From positions 47,498 to 111,497 of the forward strand of contig CADEDA010000004.1 in assembly GCA_902825965.1 (NCBI GenBank): 64,000 nucleotides of DNA, read 5' to 3'. This DNA comes from an uncultured Gemmatimonadota bacterium (GTDB lineage Bacteria > Gemmatimonadota > Gemmatimonadetes > Gemmatimonadales > Gemmatimonadaceae). The position numbers and the translations under genes were made by a program. The notes beneath the pieces are model-generated. The model saw only the letters and a program-made list of their open reading frames with translations. It had not been told where the DNA came from and did not search any database. Every line of letters begins with the position of its first letter. Positions within the stretch are counted from its first letter, which is position 1. Positions 8,453 to 16,512 of the stretch are shown piece by piece.

Positions 8453-11400
8453 GTGTCTGCATCGTTCCGCGCCGCTGGCAATAGAGCAACCGTCAGTGGC
8501 TGGATGGCCGCCGCGGCGATCCTGCTCTTCCTCGTCTCCTTGCTCATGGCCCCACGAGTGGCAGCGGCGCAGTTCTGCATCGACTGCCCGAACCAGGCGC
8601 CGACCGTACAGATCGTCGCACCGACGGTTGTCACGAGTGCAACGCTCAACTTCAGCATCCACGCGTCCGACGATGGTCTGCTCGACACCTACACATGGCA
8701 GCTGTGGGACAACGGCGTCGAGGTGACATCGTGGGTGCAGAGCATGACGCCACCGCTAGCCTACGGTCCGTCGCTGACCGCTGCAGCGACCGTCACGCTG
8801 ACCGCCGGTGTGCACTGGCTGAAGACCAGGATCTGCGATACGTGGTGGTCTGGTGCCTCATGCACGGTCGACTCGTTGCAGGTGACCTACAACGCACCCC
8901 CGCCCCCGGACTCGGTGGCGTCGCCGGTGCTGACGCTGGCGCAGCGGAACGACGCGCGCTTTCTCGACGGATGCGCGACCTGCGCCTCGGCGACGGCGGC
9001 CTATGCGACGCCAGCTTTCGTCGTGGGTGGTAGCGCGCAGGGTGCCGGCGTCCGCTACTCCTCCGAACTTGCGCACGCCACGGGCTACGTCGAGGTCGAT
9101 GCGAACATCAATTCGGTGCGACGGCCTTACGCGATCGGCATTCGACTTCGCAAGTCGAACGGAAGCCTCATTCAGTTGTCCAACGGCGCAACTGAAGCCT
9201 TCGTCGACTCCGCCGTGGGTACCGTGCGGCTCGCCGCACAGTTCGATGCCAGCAGCGAACCGACTGGCCTCATGGAGGTCAGCGTCGAGGTGTCCGCGTA
9301 TTACGGACCGCCCACCACCACGGCTCAAACACGCAGTGACACGCTGACAGGCGTGCGGATCTTCATCCACAACGCCAAAGACAGCCCCTATGGACGAGGC
9401 TGGACGGTTCCGGGGGATGAGCGGATCCATCTTCAGTCAACCGGCGATCTGGTGGTCACCGACGGCGCGGGCAACCTGAGCTTCTACCAGCTGTACTCAT
9501 GCGGTGGATCCCCGTGGGTATGCACCTACACGTCCCCCGCCGGTGCATTGGCGACCATGCGGCGCGAGGAGCGTACGCCGCACCTCGGCGGCGCGCCGGA
9601 CACGCTCTGGGTTCGTGACAACGGAGATGGCACGACCGCGGAGTGGGGAAGCAACGGCCTGCTCAAGTTCCACGGCGACTACTGGGGCAACCGACTGACA
9701 TTCTCACGGATGGGAAGCGGTGATGTCACACGCGTCTACCGGATCTCCGTAGAAACCGAAGCCGGATCCGGCGCCGGTGGTTTCGGTGGGACCGCGATCA
9801 CCAAGCACATGACCTTCGCTTACGACGGCAACGGCAAGCTCAGCTCGATCACACTGCCGGATGGTCGGGTGAGTACCTTCTCCGTGGGGTCGGGCAGCGG
9901 AGGGCTATTGTCCACCGCGACCGATCCCGACGGGGTCACCGCCTTGGCGGCGACGTATCTCGACGGCCGTCTTGTGTCGATCGCAGGACGCAACACCGCG
10001 CGCGACACTCTGGTGTACGACGCGTTCGGACAGCTGAAAATGCGCGGAGGTCCCGCTGTCGCGACGAGCGCCGGCACCACGCGCGACACCGTCGCCGTTG
10101 GCTCCCTTCGCGCGAAGCTGCTGACGGGCAACGGCACCTCAAGCACGGGCTCAAAGTCAAGCGCGGTGCTCGCCGACAGCGCCTACCAACTCCTGACGGA
10201 CCGTGCGGGCACGACCACGCGTGTGTGGTCCGCGCCAGGTGGGACCCCGGCTCGCGTGAAGAGCAAGACCAGCACGGGGAAGGTCGACTCCGTCTTCGTC
10301 ACGTACAACGCGTCACACCAGCCAGTCACGGATGGCGGAACCGGTCGCGCCGGCACCGAATACACCTGGAGTGGCGCGAAGATGACCGCGGCCACCGACC
10401 TGGGAAGTGGACTGGTGACGGAGTACTTCCATCGCGCGCACGGCCAGGTGGACTCGGTGCGAGTGAACGGCACGCGCCAACTGCGGAACTTCTTCAGTGG
10501 CTACGCGCTCGCCCCGGACAGTTCGGTCGCCGACGGGTCGAACGTCGTCCGCTACACGTACGATTCCCGCGGGCGCGCACTGACGGTGCGCGACGTGAAC
10601 AACATCACGATCACCAACACCTACGAGACCACGCACGGCAACCTCGCGTCGGTATCACGAAGTGCCTCTGGTGCCACGACCATCACGGGGAACTTCACCT
10701 ACGATGCCTCGGGCCGCCAGCTGACCTCCACCGACCCGCTCGGGCGCGTGTACACGACCTCCTACGACACACTCAGCCGCGTAAAGCAGCGTGTGGGACC
10801 GCTCTCAACCTCCACGACGCGCACGTACAACGATGTCGCCGGGACGTATTCCCTGACGGACGCCAAGGGCCAGGTCTACACCACATATGTCAACGCAGCG
10901 GGCTGGGTGACGCAGCAGCAGGATCCGCGCGGCAATCGCGACAGCGTGCGCTACGATGCCAACGGTCGCGTGGAGACGTCGTGGTCACGGCGCGGCGATG
11001 TGGTGAAGTACACCTACGACGGGCTCGGGCGCGTGCTGACCCGCACGGACTCGGTGCCGGGGCAGGCGGCGAACGTCACGACCTTCGCCTACGACTCACT
11101 CAAGACATGGGCTTCGGTGGCCAACGCCGAGAGTGTCGATACGATGTTCTACGACGCGGCGGGTCGGCTTCGCGAGACCAAGACCGTACGATCCGGATAC
11201 GCGCACCACGTGCGTTACACGTACACCGGGAGCACGCTGGCCAGCATGCTGCGGGTGTCGCGTGATACCGGAAGTGTCGCGGTCTGGGCGGATACGATGG
11301 GAGTTGACTACGATACGTGGCGACGCGCGTATCGGTTCAAGGACTTCGGTGGCGCGGTCACGGTTGCAGCGATGGATGTGAGCGGCCGTCCGTCCGTTGA

Positions 11401-13090
11401 CACCTTGCCCACGAGTGCGACTGCGTCGTCGAGGATCCGAAAGACATATGGATACTCTCCGGCCAGCGACATGCTCTCCGAGACATTCTCCGGAGCGCCA
11501 AACTACCTGCTGAGCCGCGAGTACGGGGACTACGACGCACTCGGACGGATCGGCTCCATCACGCGCCAGGGGTCGCCGGTGCCGGTGGTGCGGCTGCACG
11601 AGTACGACGCGCTCGGTCGACTGAAGAAGTTCCGCGATCAGCAGACCACGAGGGAGGTCGAGTACTTTCAAGTTCCCAACGATCCCTACGGAGACTGTCC
11701 GGGCTGCTTCAATATCGACTCCACCGTGACCGACGTGGTCACGGTGCTCGATTCAGCCGTGTATGCGTACGACTCGGTGAGCAATCGCCGGGACAGTGGA
11801 GACAGCCTGCAGACGGGGAACCGTCTGATCAAGCGAGCGGGCTGGACGATCACGTACGACAGCGCCGGCTTCATCACCAAGCGGACCAAGGGATCCGACA
11901 CCCTCAGCTATACGTGGAACGGTCTGGGTCAGCTGACCGAGGTCCGATCGGCGGCCGCCTCGACGGTGACGACGACAACGTACGGCTACGACGGCCTCGG
12001 GCGCCGTGTGCGCAAGACCGTCGGCGGCGTGAGCACGCGCTATCTCCTCGACGGGGACCGTGTACTCGTTGAACTCGACCACTCGTGGTCGCCGGTCGCG
12101 AAGTACTCCTACTATCCGGGAGCCGACCGTCCGCATGCGATGCTGCGCGACAACAAGCGGTACTACTACGCGCAGGACATGCAGGGGAATGTGACGGGGC
12201 TCATTGACTCCGTCGGGAACGTCACCCAGCATTACAACTATCGGCCGTACGGCGAGGTGCCGGCGGACGGCGGGCAGACGGTTGCGAATCCGTATCGGTA
12301 CAAGGCGCGCGAGTGGGATGCGGAGGCGCAGCTGTACTTCATGCGGGCGCGGTACTATGACCCGGTGCTGGGGCGGTTCATTTCGGAGGATCCGATCGGG
12401 TTGGCGGGGGGTGTCAATCCGACGGCGTTCGTTGATGGTGAGCCTGTTGGGCGGGTTGATCCAAGCGGGCTAGATTGGCACTGCATTGAGAACCGTTCGT
12501 TCGTCTCGGTCGGTCCGACAAGTGGCAGTTCCGGCACTGGGGGAAGTTGGGCCACCTCGTCTGAAGAGTACTATCGCTGCTCGTGGGTGAGCAGCCGAGG
12601 TGTTTGGGGTTCGCCGCCGCGTGGAAGTATCCCCTGGCCAGTTGGAGAAGGCGCGGTAGTTGTTGGTGAACTCTCAGGACTAGAAAAGCGCAATATCTGG
12701 GAGCACCGGACGGCGCTGCGGCAACAGTGTTCGGCAGATGCAGGGCACTTCGGGCTCAGCCTGCTGAAGGACGTGACGTTCGTCAAGTTGTTCGAGAATC
12801 TGCGACTCGCGTATGGGGCGAGCGGCGTCCTAGCGCGTGGGGTCAGAACCGCGGCTTTCGCGTCTGGGGTTTCCACCGGAGTGTCCCTAGTGAACTCGGA
12901 TGTCCGGCAAGTCTTCGAAGGTCCGTTCGCTCCGTCACCCGCGTACGACCCATCGAATGGCACGACCTACGACAGCTGGAGAGCAGCAACAACGATCTTC
13001 GTCGTGAAGGCGCTCCCCGCCTATGGCTCCGCCTACGAAGGCTGGGAGGCCGTGTTTGCTTGCGCAGCCGCGATCAGGAGCGGCAGATAG
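8453..13090 (+). CDS. RHS/YD-repeat protein with variable C-terminal tip
   Basis: This 1545-residue protein has an N-terminal hydrophobic signal (about residues 18-38, ending A-A-A-Q), an Ig-like or carbohydrate-binding-like region (to about 350), and then many YD repeats of the type Y-D-x-x-G-R. It closes with the conserved RHS core end A-R-Y-Y-D-P-x-L-G-R-F-I-S-E-D-P-I-G at about 1298-1316. In RHS families the beta-cocoon encloses a C-terminal effector that differs between strains. Here the tip is about residues 1343-1545, with a Cys-containing start, Ser/Gly linker and a hydrophobic Ala/Leu/Val stretch; I recognise no enzyme family in it. GGAGG at 8443-8447 supports GTG 8453. DNA after about 12,400 is visibly less G+C-rich than the rest, consistent with exchange of the tip. 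Confidence 0.88.
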   Translation: MSASFRAAGNRATVSGWMAAAAILLFLVSLLMAPRVAAAQFCIDCPNQAPTVQIVAPTVVTSATLNFSIHASDDGLLDTYTWQLWDNGVEVTSWVQSMTPPLAYGPSLTAAATVTLTAGVHWLKTRICDTWWSGASCTVDSLQVTYNAPPPPDSVASPVLTLAQRNDARFLDGCATCASATAAYATPAFVVGGSAQGAGVRYSSELAHATGYVEVDANINSVRRPYAIGIRLRKSNGSLIQLSNGATEAFVDSAVGTVRLAAQFDASSEPTGLMEVSVEVSAYYGPPTTTAQTRSDTLTGVRIFIHNAKDSPYGRGWTVPGDERIHLQSTGDLVVTDGAGNLSFYQLYSCGGSPWVCTYTSPAGALATMRREERTPHLGGAPDTLWVRDNGDGTTAEWGSNGLLKFHGDYWGNRLTFSRMGSGDVTRVYRISVETEAGSGAGGFGGTAITKHMTFAYDGNGKLSSITLPDGRVSTFSVGSGSGGLLSTATDPDGVTALAATYLDGRLVSIAGRNTARDTLVYDAFGQLKMRGGPAVATSAGTTRDTVAVGSLRAKLLTGNGTSSTGSKSSAVLADSAYQLLTDRAGTTTRVWSAPGGTPARVKSKTSTGKVDSVFVTYNASHQPVTDGGTGRAGTEYTWSGAKMTAATDLGSGLVTEYFHRAHGQVDSVRVNGTRQLRNFFSGYALAPDSSVADGSNVVRYTYDSRGRALTVRDVNNITITNTYETTHGNLASVSRSASGATTITGNFTYDASGRQLTSTDPLGRVYTTSYDTLSRVKQRVGPLSTSTTRTYNDVAGTYSLTDAKGQVYTTYVNAAGWVTQQQDPRGNRDSVRYDANGRVETSWSRRGDVVKYTYDGLGRVLTRTDSVPGQAANVTTFAYDSLKTWASVANAESVDTMFYDAAGRLRETKTVRSGYAHHVRYTYTGSTLASMLRVSRDTGSVAVWADTMGVDYDTWRRAYRFKDFGGAVTVAAMDVSGRPSVDTLPTSATASSRIRKTYGYSPASDMLSETFSGAPNYLLSREYGDYDALGRIGSITRQGSPVPVVRLHEYDALGRLKKFRDQQTTREVEYFQVPNDPYGDCPGCFNIDSTVTDVVTVLDSAVYAYDSVSNRRDSGDSLQTGNRLIKRAGWTITYDSAGFITKRTKGSDTLSYTWNGLGQLTEVRSAAASTVTTTTYGYDGLGRRVRKTVGGVSTRYLLDGDRVLVELDHSWSPVAKYSYYPGADRPHAMLRDNKRYYYAQDMQGNVTGLIDSVGNVTQHYNYRPYGEVPADGGQTVANPYRYKAREWDAEAQLYFMRARYYDPVLGRFISEDPIGLAGGVNPTAFVDGEPVGRVDPSGLDWHCIENRSFVSVGPTSGSSGTGGSWATSSEEYYRCSWVSSRGVWGSPPRGSIPWPVGEGAVVVGELSGLEKRNIWEHRTALRQQCSADAGHFGLSLLKDVTFVKLFENLRLAYGASGVLARGVRTAAFASGVSTGVSLVNSDVRQVFEGPFAPSPAYDPSNGTTYDSWRAATTIFVVKALPAYGSAYEGWEAVFACAAAIRSGR

Positions 13091-13119
13091 TGTTCCGCTG
13101 GCCTTCCCGTGAGCGCTAA

Positions 13120-13518
13120 ATGCGATACGACGGACTGTTCGCTCGCTCGAAACCTCCAGCTTGGCTTGTCGCTGTCGCGATCGTCGCTCAGTACGGCGAT
13201 CTCTGGTTGCTAGTGCAAACGGCAGCCGCCGCAGGTGCGCAGCTTCACATATCGACGGTCGAGATTGCCTTGGCCTTCGCCACGGCTGTACTCGCAGCTA
13301 CCGTAGTGGCATATCTGCGGGTACGTCGAGACGAACCAGCCGTGTGGACGTACGTTCGCTGGACGATCTTCGCCTACCTACAAACCATGGTGGGTGCCAT
13401 CGTGGAATATCGAGTGCGCGGAGACGCCGATGCGTTCATTGCTTGGCTCTTGCTTGCACCTTTGCTCGGAGGTGGGATCGCATTCAACATCCGCTTCTGG
13501 CGCGCGAGGTGGAACTGA
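13120..13518 (+). CDS. Small four-helix membrane protein behind the RHS gene
   Basis: This 132-residue protein starts 29 bases after the RHS stop and has four hydrophobic segments (about residues 13-33, 46-66, 78-96 and 106-124) separated by short charged turns, the layout of a small inner-membrane protein. I recognise no family. Its base composition is lower in G+C than most of the window, like the RHS tip. Position immediately behind an RHS effector is where cognate immunity proteins are found, and a membrane immunity protein would suit a membrane-active toxin. That role is inferred, not shown by a motif. It could also be an unrelated acquired gene. Confidence 0.6.
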   Translation: MRYDGLFARSKPPAWLVAVAIVAQYGDLWLLVQTAAAAGAQLHISTVEIALAFATAVLAATVVAYLRVRRDEPAVWTYVRWTIFAYLQTMVGAIVEYRVRGDADAFIAWLLLAPLLGGGIAFNIRFWRARWN

Positions 13519-13937
13519 GGGTCCCCCCCGCCGCTTCTCAAGTCTTAGGCTGACAACTGGGCGGGTGCTGTCGTACCGGGAGCCTCGGTCCGAGTGGACG
13601 TGCCTCCCGCGCGGACATCGCGGTGTGAGCTGGAGCCCGTTCGCATGGCAGAACCGACGTTTGTGCTTGTGATTGACAGCGCTGCTGCGTTGTCAGAGGA
13701 GCGTACGCACGAGCGTGTGGCGGAAGGCAGGTCGCGACTCGACCGACACCGGAGCGTGGTCCGCTCCAAGCCCCGTGCGCGAGCGGCGCGCCACGGGTTC
13801 AGCCGATCGATCGCCCGCAGCCAATCCACTGCTGCACGTCATTCTGCTGGGCTCACCATTCGGTCCCGAAGGCGTCCCGGAGAATCGTCGTCGCTGCACT
13901 CGCCGTTCGTACGGTCCAAGCGCGCGACGGCCTTCGT
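13519..13937. other. Gene-free 0.4-kb stretch
   Basis: Readings on both strands here lack the codon bias of the window and any recognisable domain. They look like chance frames extending from the opposite strand of the SCP2-like gene. I see no strong hairpin, RNA gene or transposon end. It may be a remnant left by turnover next to the RHS locus. Confidence 0.5.
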
Positions 13938-14381
13938 TCACCGAACGAACGTCGCCTCCCGCGCACACCCGCACAACACGGTCGCCACCCGCGCGTGCAG
14001 CATCAGCGTCATCAGCGAGCCCGTCACCCGCAACTCCCCTCGCGTCACCGCCGCCACGGGTTCCAACTCCCCTCGCATCACGCGCTCCCACACCGCATAC
14101 GGCGCCCGAAACACGAACGGCGCCGTCACCGCATTGACCGTCCGAAGCTCCGCCGCCCGACAACGCCCACCCTCGAGCGCCAGCTCCACCGCCACCGGCT
14201 CGGGGTAGCCCAACTCCGGCGCTGCCTCCAGCACGAACGCGATCGGCCAGCGCCACGCCGCGCCCACGCGGCGGAACTCGGTGTCCGCCTCGATCGCGTT
14301 GCGGAACGCCAGCGCCCACTCGGGCGTGAACGGCCGGTGTCGTCGACCCGTGGCGTCGTTCCGCTCACGCACCTCGCTCAC
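13938..14381 (-). CDS. SCP2 sterol-binding-like small protein
   Basis: This 147-residue soluble protein resembles the SCP2-like lipid-binding fold. It has an N-terminal segment W-A-L-A-F-R-N-A-I-E, a central strand pattern V-E-L-A-L-E-G-G-R-C, and an A-P-Y-A-V-W-E-R-V-M-R-G-E-L-E-P-V stretch. The last of these matches the conserved W-x-x-(I/L)-x-x-G-x-x-x-P region of SCP2 domains. Such proteins bind lipids or hydrophobic ligands. It overlaps the upstream membrane-protein gene by four bases, suggesting coupled translation and a lipid-related job for the pair. Assignment to SCP2 is a pattern judgement. Confidence 0.65.
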   Translation of the reverse strand: MSEVRERNDATGRRHRPFTPEWALAFRNAIEADTEFRRVGAAWRWPIAFVLEAAPELGYPEPVAVELALEGGRCRAAELRTVNAVTAPFVFRAPYAVWERVMRGELEPVAAVTRGELRVTGSLMTLMLHARVATVLCGCAREATFVR

Positions 14382-15394
14382 GGCGTCGGCGCCTCGGCGA
14401 TCACCTCATCCGGCCGCTCGCGCAACGCGCGCAGCACCGTGCTCCCGGCGGCGAGAGCGCCCAGCAGCAGGTAGAGGTAGAACGTGTAGAAGCGCCACCA
14501 GAGCAGCGCACCGGCCAGCACGCTGGCCGCGAGCAACGACCCGAACGCGAGCTTGAACGAGAACTCCACGGCGCCGCCACCACCCGGTGCCGGGGCGATC
14601 GAGCTGCCGAACATCAGCACCAGCGACCACACCACCAGTGGCGCGACGGCGGTGTCCGGCGCCATGCCCTGCAGCAGCACGGCCAGCACCGTGATGCGGG
14701 CGAAGATGTGCAGCACCGAGGCGAGCGTCGCGGCGAGCAGGATGCGCTTCTTGGCACTGCGCAGTTGCCCCATGCTCCGGCGCAGCGCCTTGAGCGCACG
14801 CTGCACGCGACGCCAGGCCCCGGCATTGAAGCCCAGGCGTCGCGCGAACGCGGGCGGCTTGCCGCGGGAGTGATGCCGCGCGAGGAACCAGCCGCCCACG
14901 CCGGCACCTCCGACGAGCAGTGCCCACGCCGCGATCACGCCCATCAGCAGGCCGATGATCCCGCCGGCCTCACGGAACAGGAGGGTGAGCAGTACGGCGG
15001 TGATGATGAGCGAGACGAGCTCGAGGAAGAGCTCGATGAACAGCACAAGGATGCTCGCCGCCGCCGGCCATCCCGCTTCGGCGAGGATCAGGTAGCGCGC
15101 CGGCTCGGCCCCCGAGCGGCCCGGCGTGATGCCGGCCGCGAAGTCACCGCCGAGGATCACCCGCGTGGATGTGCGGAACGGCAGCTCCATCCCGATGGCG
15201 AGGGCGCTCCAGCGCAGCTTGAGCGATCTGGCCACGATCTCGACGGCCACCACGCCGAGGGCCCCGCCGTGGGCCCACCACGGCAAGAGCGGGGGAGCGC
15301 CACCCTGCGCCCACCCGCTCCAGACGATCCACCCCGAGATGCCGAGCGCCGCGGCGAAGGACAGGACGACGATCAGCCATCGCCGCGCGCTCAC
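14378..15394 (-). CDS. Lysylphosphatidylglycerol-synthase-type membrane protein (flippase domain)
   Basis: This 338-residue polytopic protein has about eight hydrophobic helices and fits the LPG synthase transmembrane / UPF0104 family. The conserved G-G-D-F-A-A-G-I-T-P-G-R-S-G-A-E-P region (about 84-100) is the family hallmark, and A-P-x-P-G-G-G-G-A-V-E near 276-288 is the second signature. Members lacking the C-terminal aminoacyltransferase, as here, are thought to act as lipid or glycolipid flippases in the inner membrane. The gene starts at GTG 15394, ten bases after the upstream lipoprotein gene, and overlaps the SCP2-like gene, forming a three-gene minus-strand operon. Confidence 0.85.
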   Translation of the reverse strand: MSARRWLIVVLSFAAALGISGWIVWSGWAQGGAPPLLPWWAHGGALGVVAVEIVARSLKLRWSALAIGMELPFRTSTRVILGGDFAAGITPGRSGAEPARYLILAEAGWPAAASILVLFIELFLELVSLIITAVLLTLLFREAGGIIGLLMGVIAAWALLVGGAGVGGWFLARHHSRGKPPAFARRLGFNAGAWRRVQRALKALRRSMGQLRSAKKRILLAATLASVLHIFARITVLAVLLQGMAPDTAVAPLVVWSLVLMFGSSIAPAPGGGGAVEFSFKLAFGSLLAASVLAGALLWWRFYTFYLYLLLGALAAGSTVLRALRERPDEVIAEAPTP

Positions 15395-15404
15395 GGATGC
15401 GATC

Positions 15405-16379
15405 TCACTTCATCTCGACGGACCAGAGCTCCACACGATTGGCCGTGAAGAGCGGCACCGCGACAAGGTTGCGTGCCGCGTCGTAGCCGAGGTCGGCCGG
15501 CGCGGGCAGGCCCTTGCGCAGCGTCCTGGACGAATCGTTGGCGAACACGGTGAGCGAGCTGTCGGCCCAGCTGGTGTACAGCGCGCGCCCGTCGGTGAGC
15601 ACCACCACACCGTCGGCGCCGCCGGGGCCGGTGCCGATCACGGTCGCTTCCTTCGCGCCCACGGCCCAGGACCAGAGATTGGGCGAGTTGTAACCCACGA
15701 GCAGCCAGGCGTTGCGCGCAGCGTCCCAGGTGATGCCGTTGACGGCCGATTCCTTGGGCAGCACCACCGCCTCGCTGGCCTTGCCGCCCCGCACCGCGAA
15801 CACGCGGCTCTTGCCCGGATGCGACACGGAGCCGTCCGCACCGAACGCGATGCCGGTGTCGGTGATGTAGATCGTGCCGTCGCTGCCGGCCGCCACGTCG
15901 TTCAGGAACAGCGCCTGCATGGGCGCGAGGTCGATCGTCGCGACCTCGGTGCCCGACGTCACGTTGAAGCCACGCAGCACGTCGATGTCGGCGACCCAGA
16001 GCGTGTCGCCGGTGAGCGCCATGCCCTTGGGTGCGTGCAGCGTCACGTCGGCGTCGGCCCCGTTGATGAACGGCAGCGAATCGATCTTCTGCCCATCGGG
16101 TCCCAGGCGCAGGATGTAGCCGTTGTCGTCCTTCTGCGGCGGGTTGCCGTTGATGTTGGAGACGTACCAGACCTGGCGCGTGGCATCCCACAGCACGGAC
16201 TCCGGCGTCGAGAGGCCGGCATCGACCACGGCGAACGGCAGGTTGGGATCGCGCGCTGGCGAAGTGCCGGCTGTCGTGCCGGCGGTCCCGGGGACGTCTT
16301 CCTTCGCGCCGCAGGCGGCGGCGCCGAGCATGAACAGCGCCGACGCACGGCGCGTAAGGGAACGGATGTCGATGATCAT
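15405..16379 (-). CDS. SMP-30/gluconolactonase-like beta-propeller lipoprotein
   Basis: This 324-residue protein begins with a lipoprotein signal (L-G-A-A-A-C, Cys near 23). It continues as a six-bladed propeller-like sequence with repeated W-Y-V-S-N, L-W-V-A-D-I-D, I-Y-I-T-D-T-G and A-L-Y-T-S-W motifs, the pattern of the SMP-30/NHL superfamily. Members bind a metal ion and include lactonases, but catalytic residues cannot be fixed here, so a ligand-binding role is possible. AAGGAG eight bases upstream supports ATG 16379. It would sit in the periplasm anchored to a membrane and heads the operon with the flippase-like gene. Confidence 0.8.
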   Translation of the reverse strand: MIIDIRSLTRRASALFMLGAAACGAKEDVPGTAGTTAGTSPARDPNLPFAVVDAGLSTPESVLWDATRQVWYVSNINGNPPQKDDNGYILRLGPDGQKIDSLPFINGADADVTLHAPKGMALTGDTLWVADIDVLRGFNVTSGTEVATIDLAPMQALFLNDVAAGSDGTIYITDTGIAFGADGSVSHPGKSRVFAVRGGKASEAVVLPKESAVNGITWDAARNAWLLVGYNSPNLWSWAVGAKEATVIGTGPGGADGVVVLTDGRALYTSWADSSLTVFANDSSRTLRKGLPAPADLGYDAARNLVAVPLFTANRVELWSVEMK

Positions 16380-16512
16380 CGGGGGGATCTCCTTGGGTAC
16401 GGATGACTGGCGGGGAATCTAGCCACTGGTGAACCCCCGTCCGACCCCCAAAGTGCCCTCGATGTCATACTATATAGCTCGCAGTGGTCCCCACCCCTGA
16501 GGAGGTAGGTTC
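16380..16512. promoter_or_regulatory. Divergent promoter region, propeller lipoprotein / VPS10 protein
   Basis: This 133-base gap separates divergent genes. An AT-rich island with CATACTATATAG at about 16468-16479 stands out against the surrounding G+C and probably holds -10 elements. GAGGAGGT at 16499-16506 is a strong ribosome-binding site for the VPS10 gene. No convincing -35 was identified. Confidence 0.5.

Noticed and set aside
8453-13090. YD repeats as a CRISPR or other DNA repeat array
   Set aside because: The periodicity is at the protein level only; DNA copies are diverged and in frame across a single long gene.
13594-14208. Plus-strand 204-codon frame across the gene-free stretch
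   Set aside because: Codon use does not match the window and half of it lies opposite the SCP2-like gene; no recognisable protein features.
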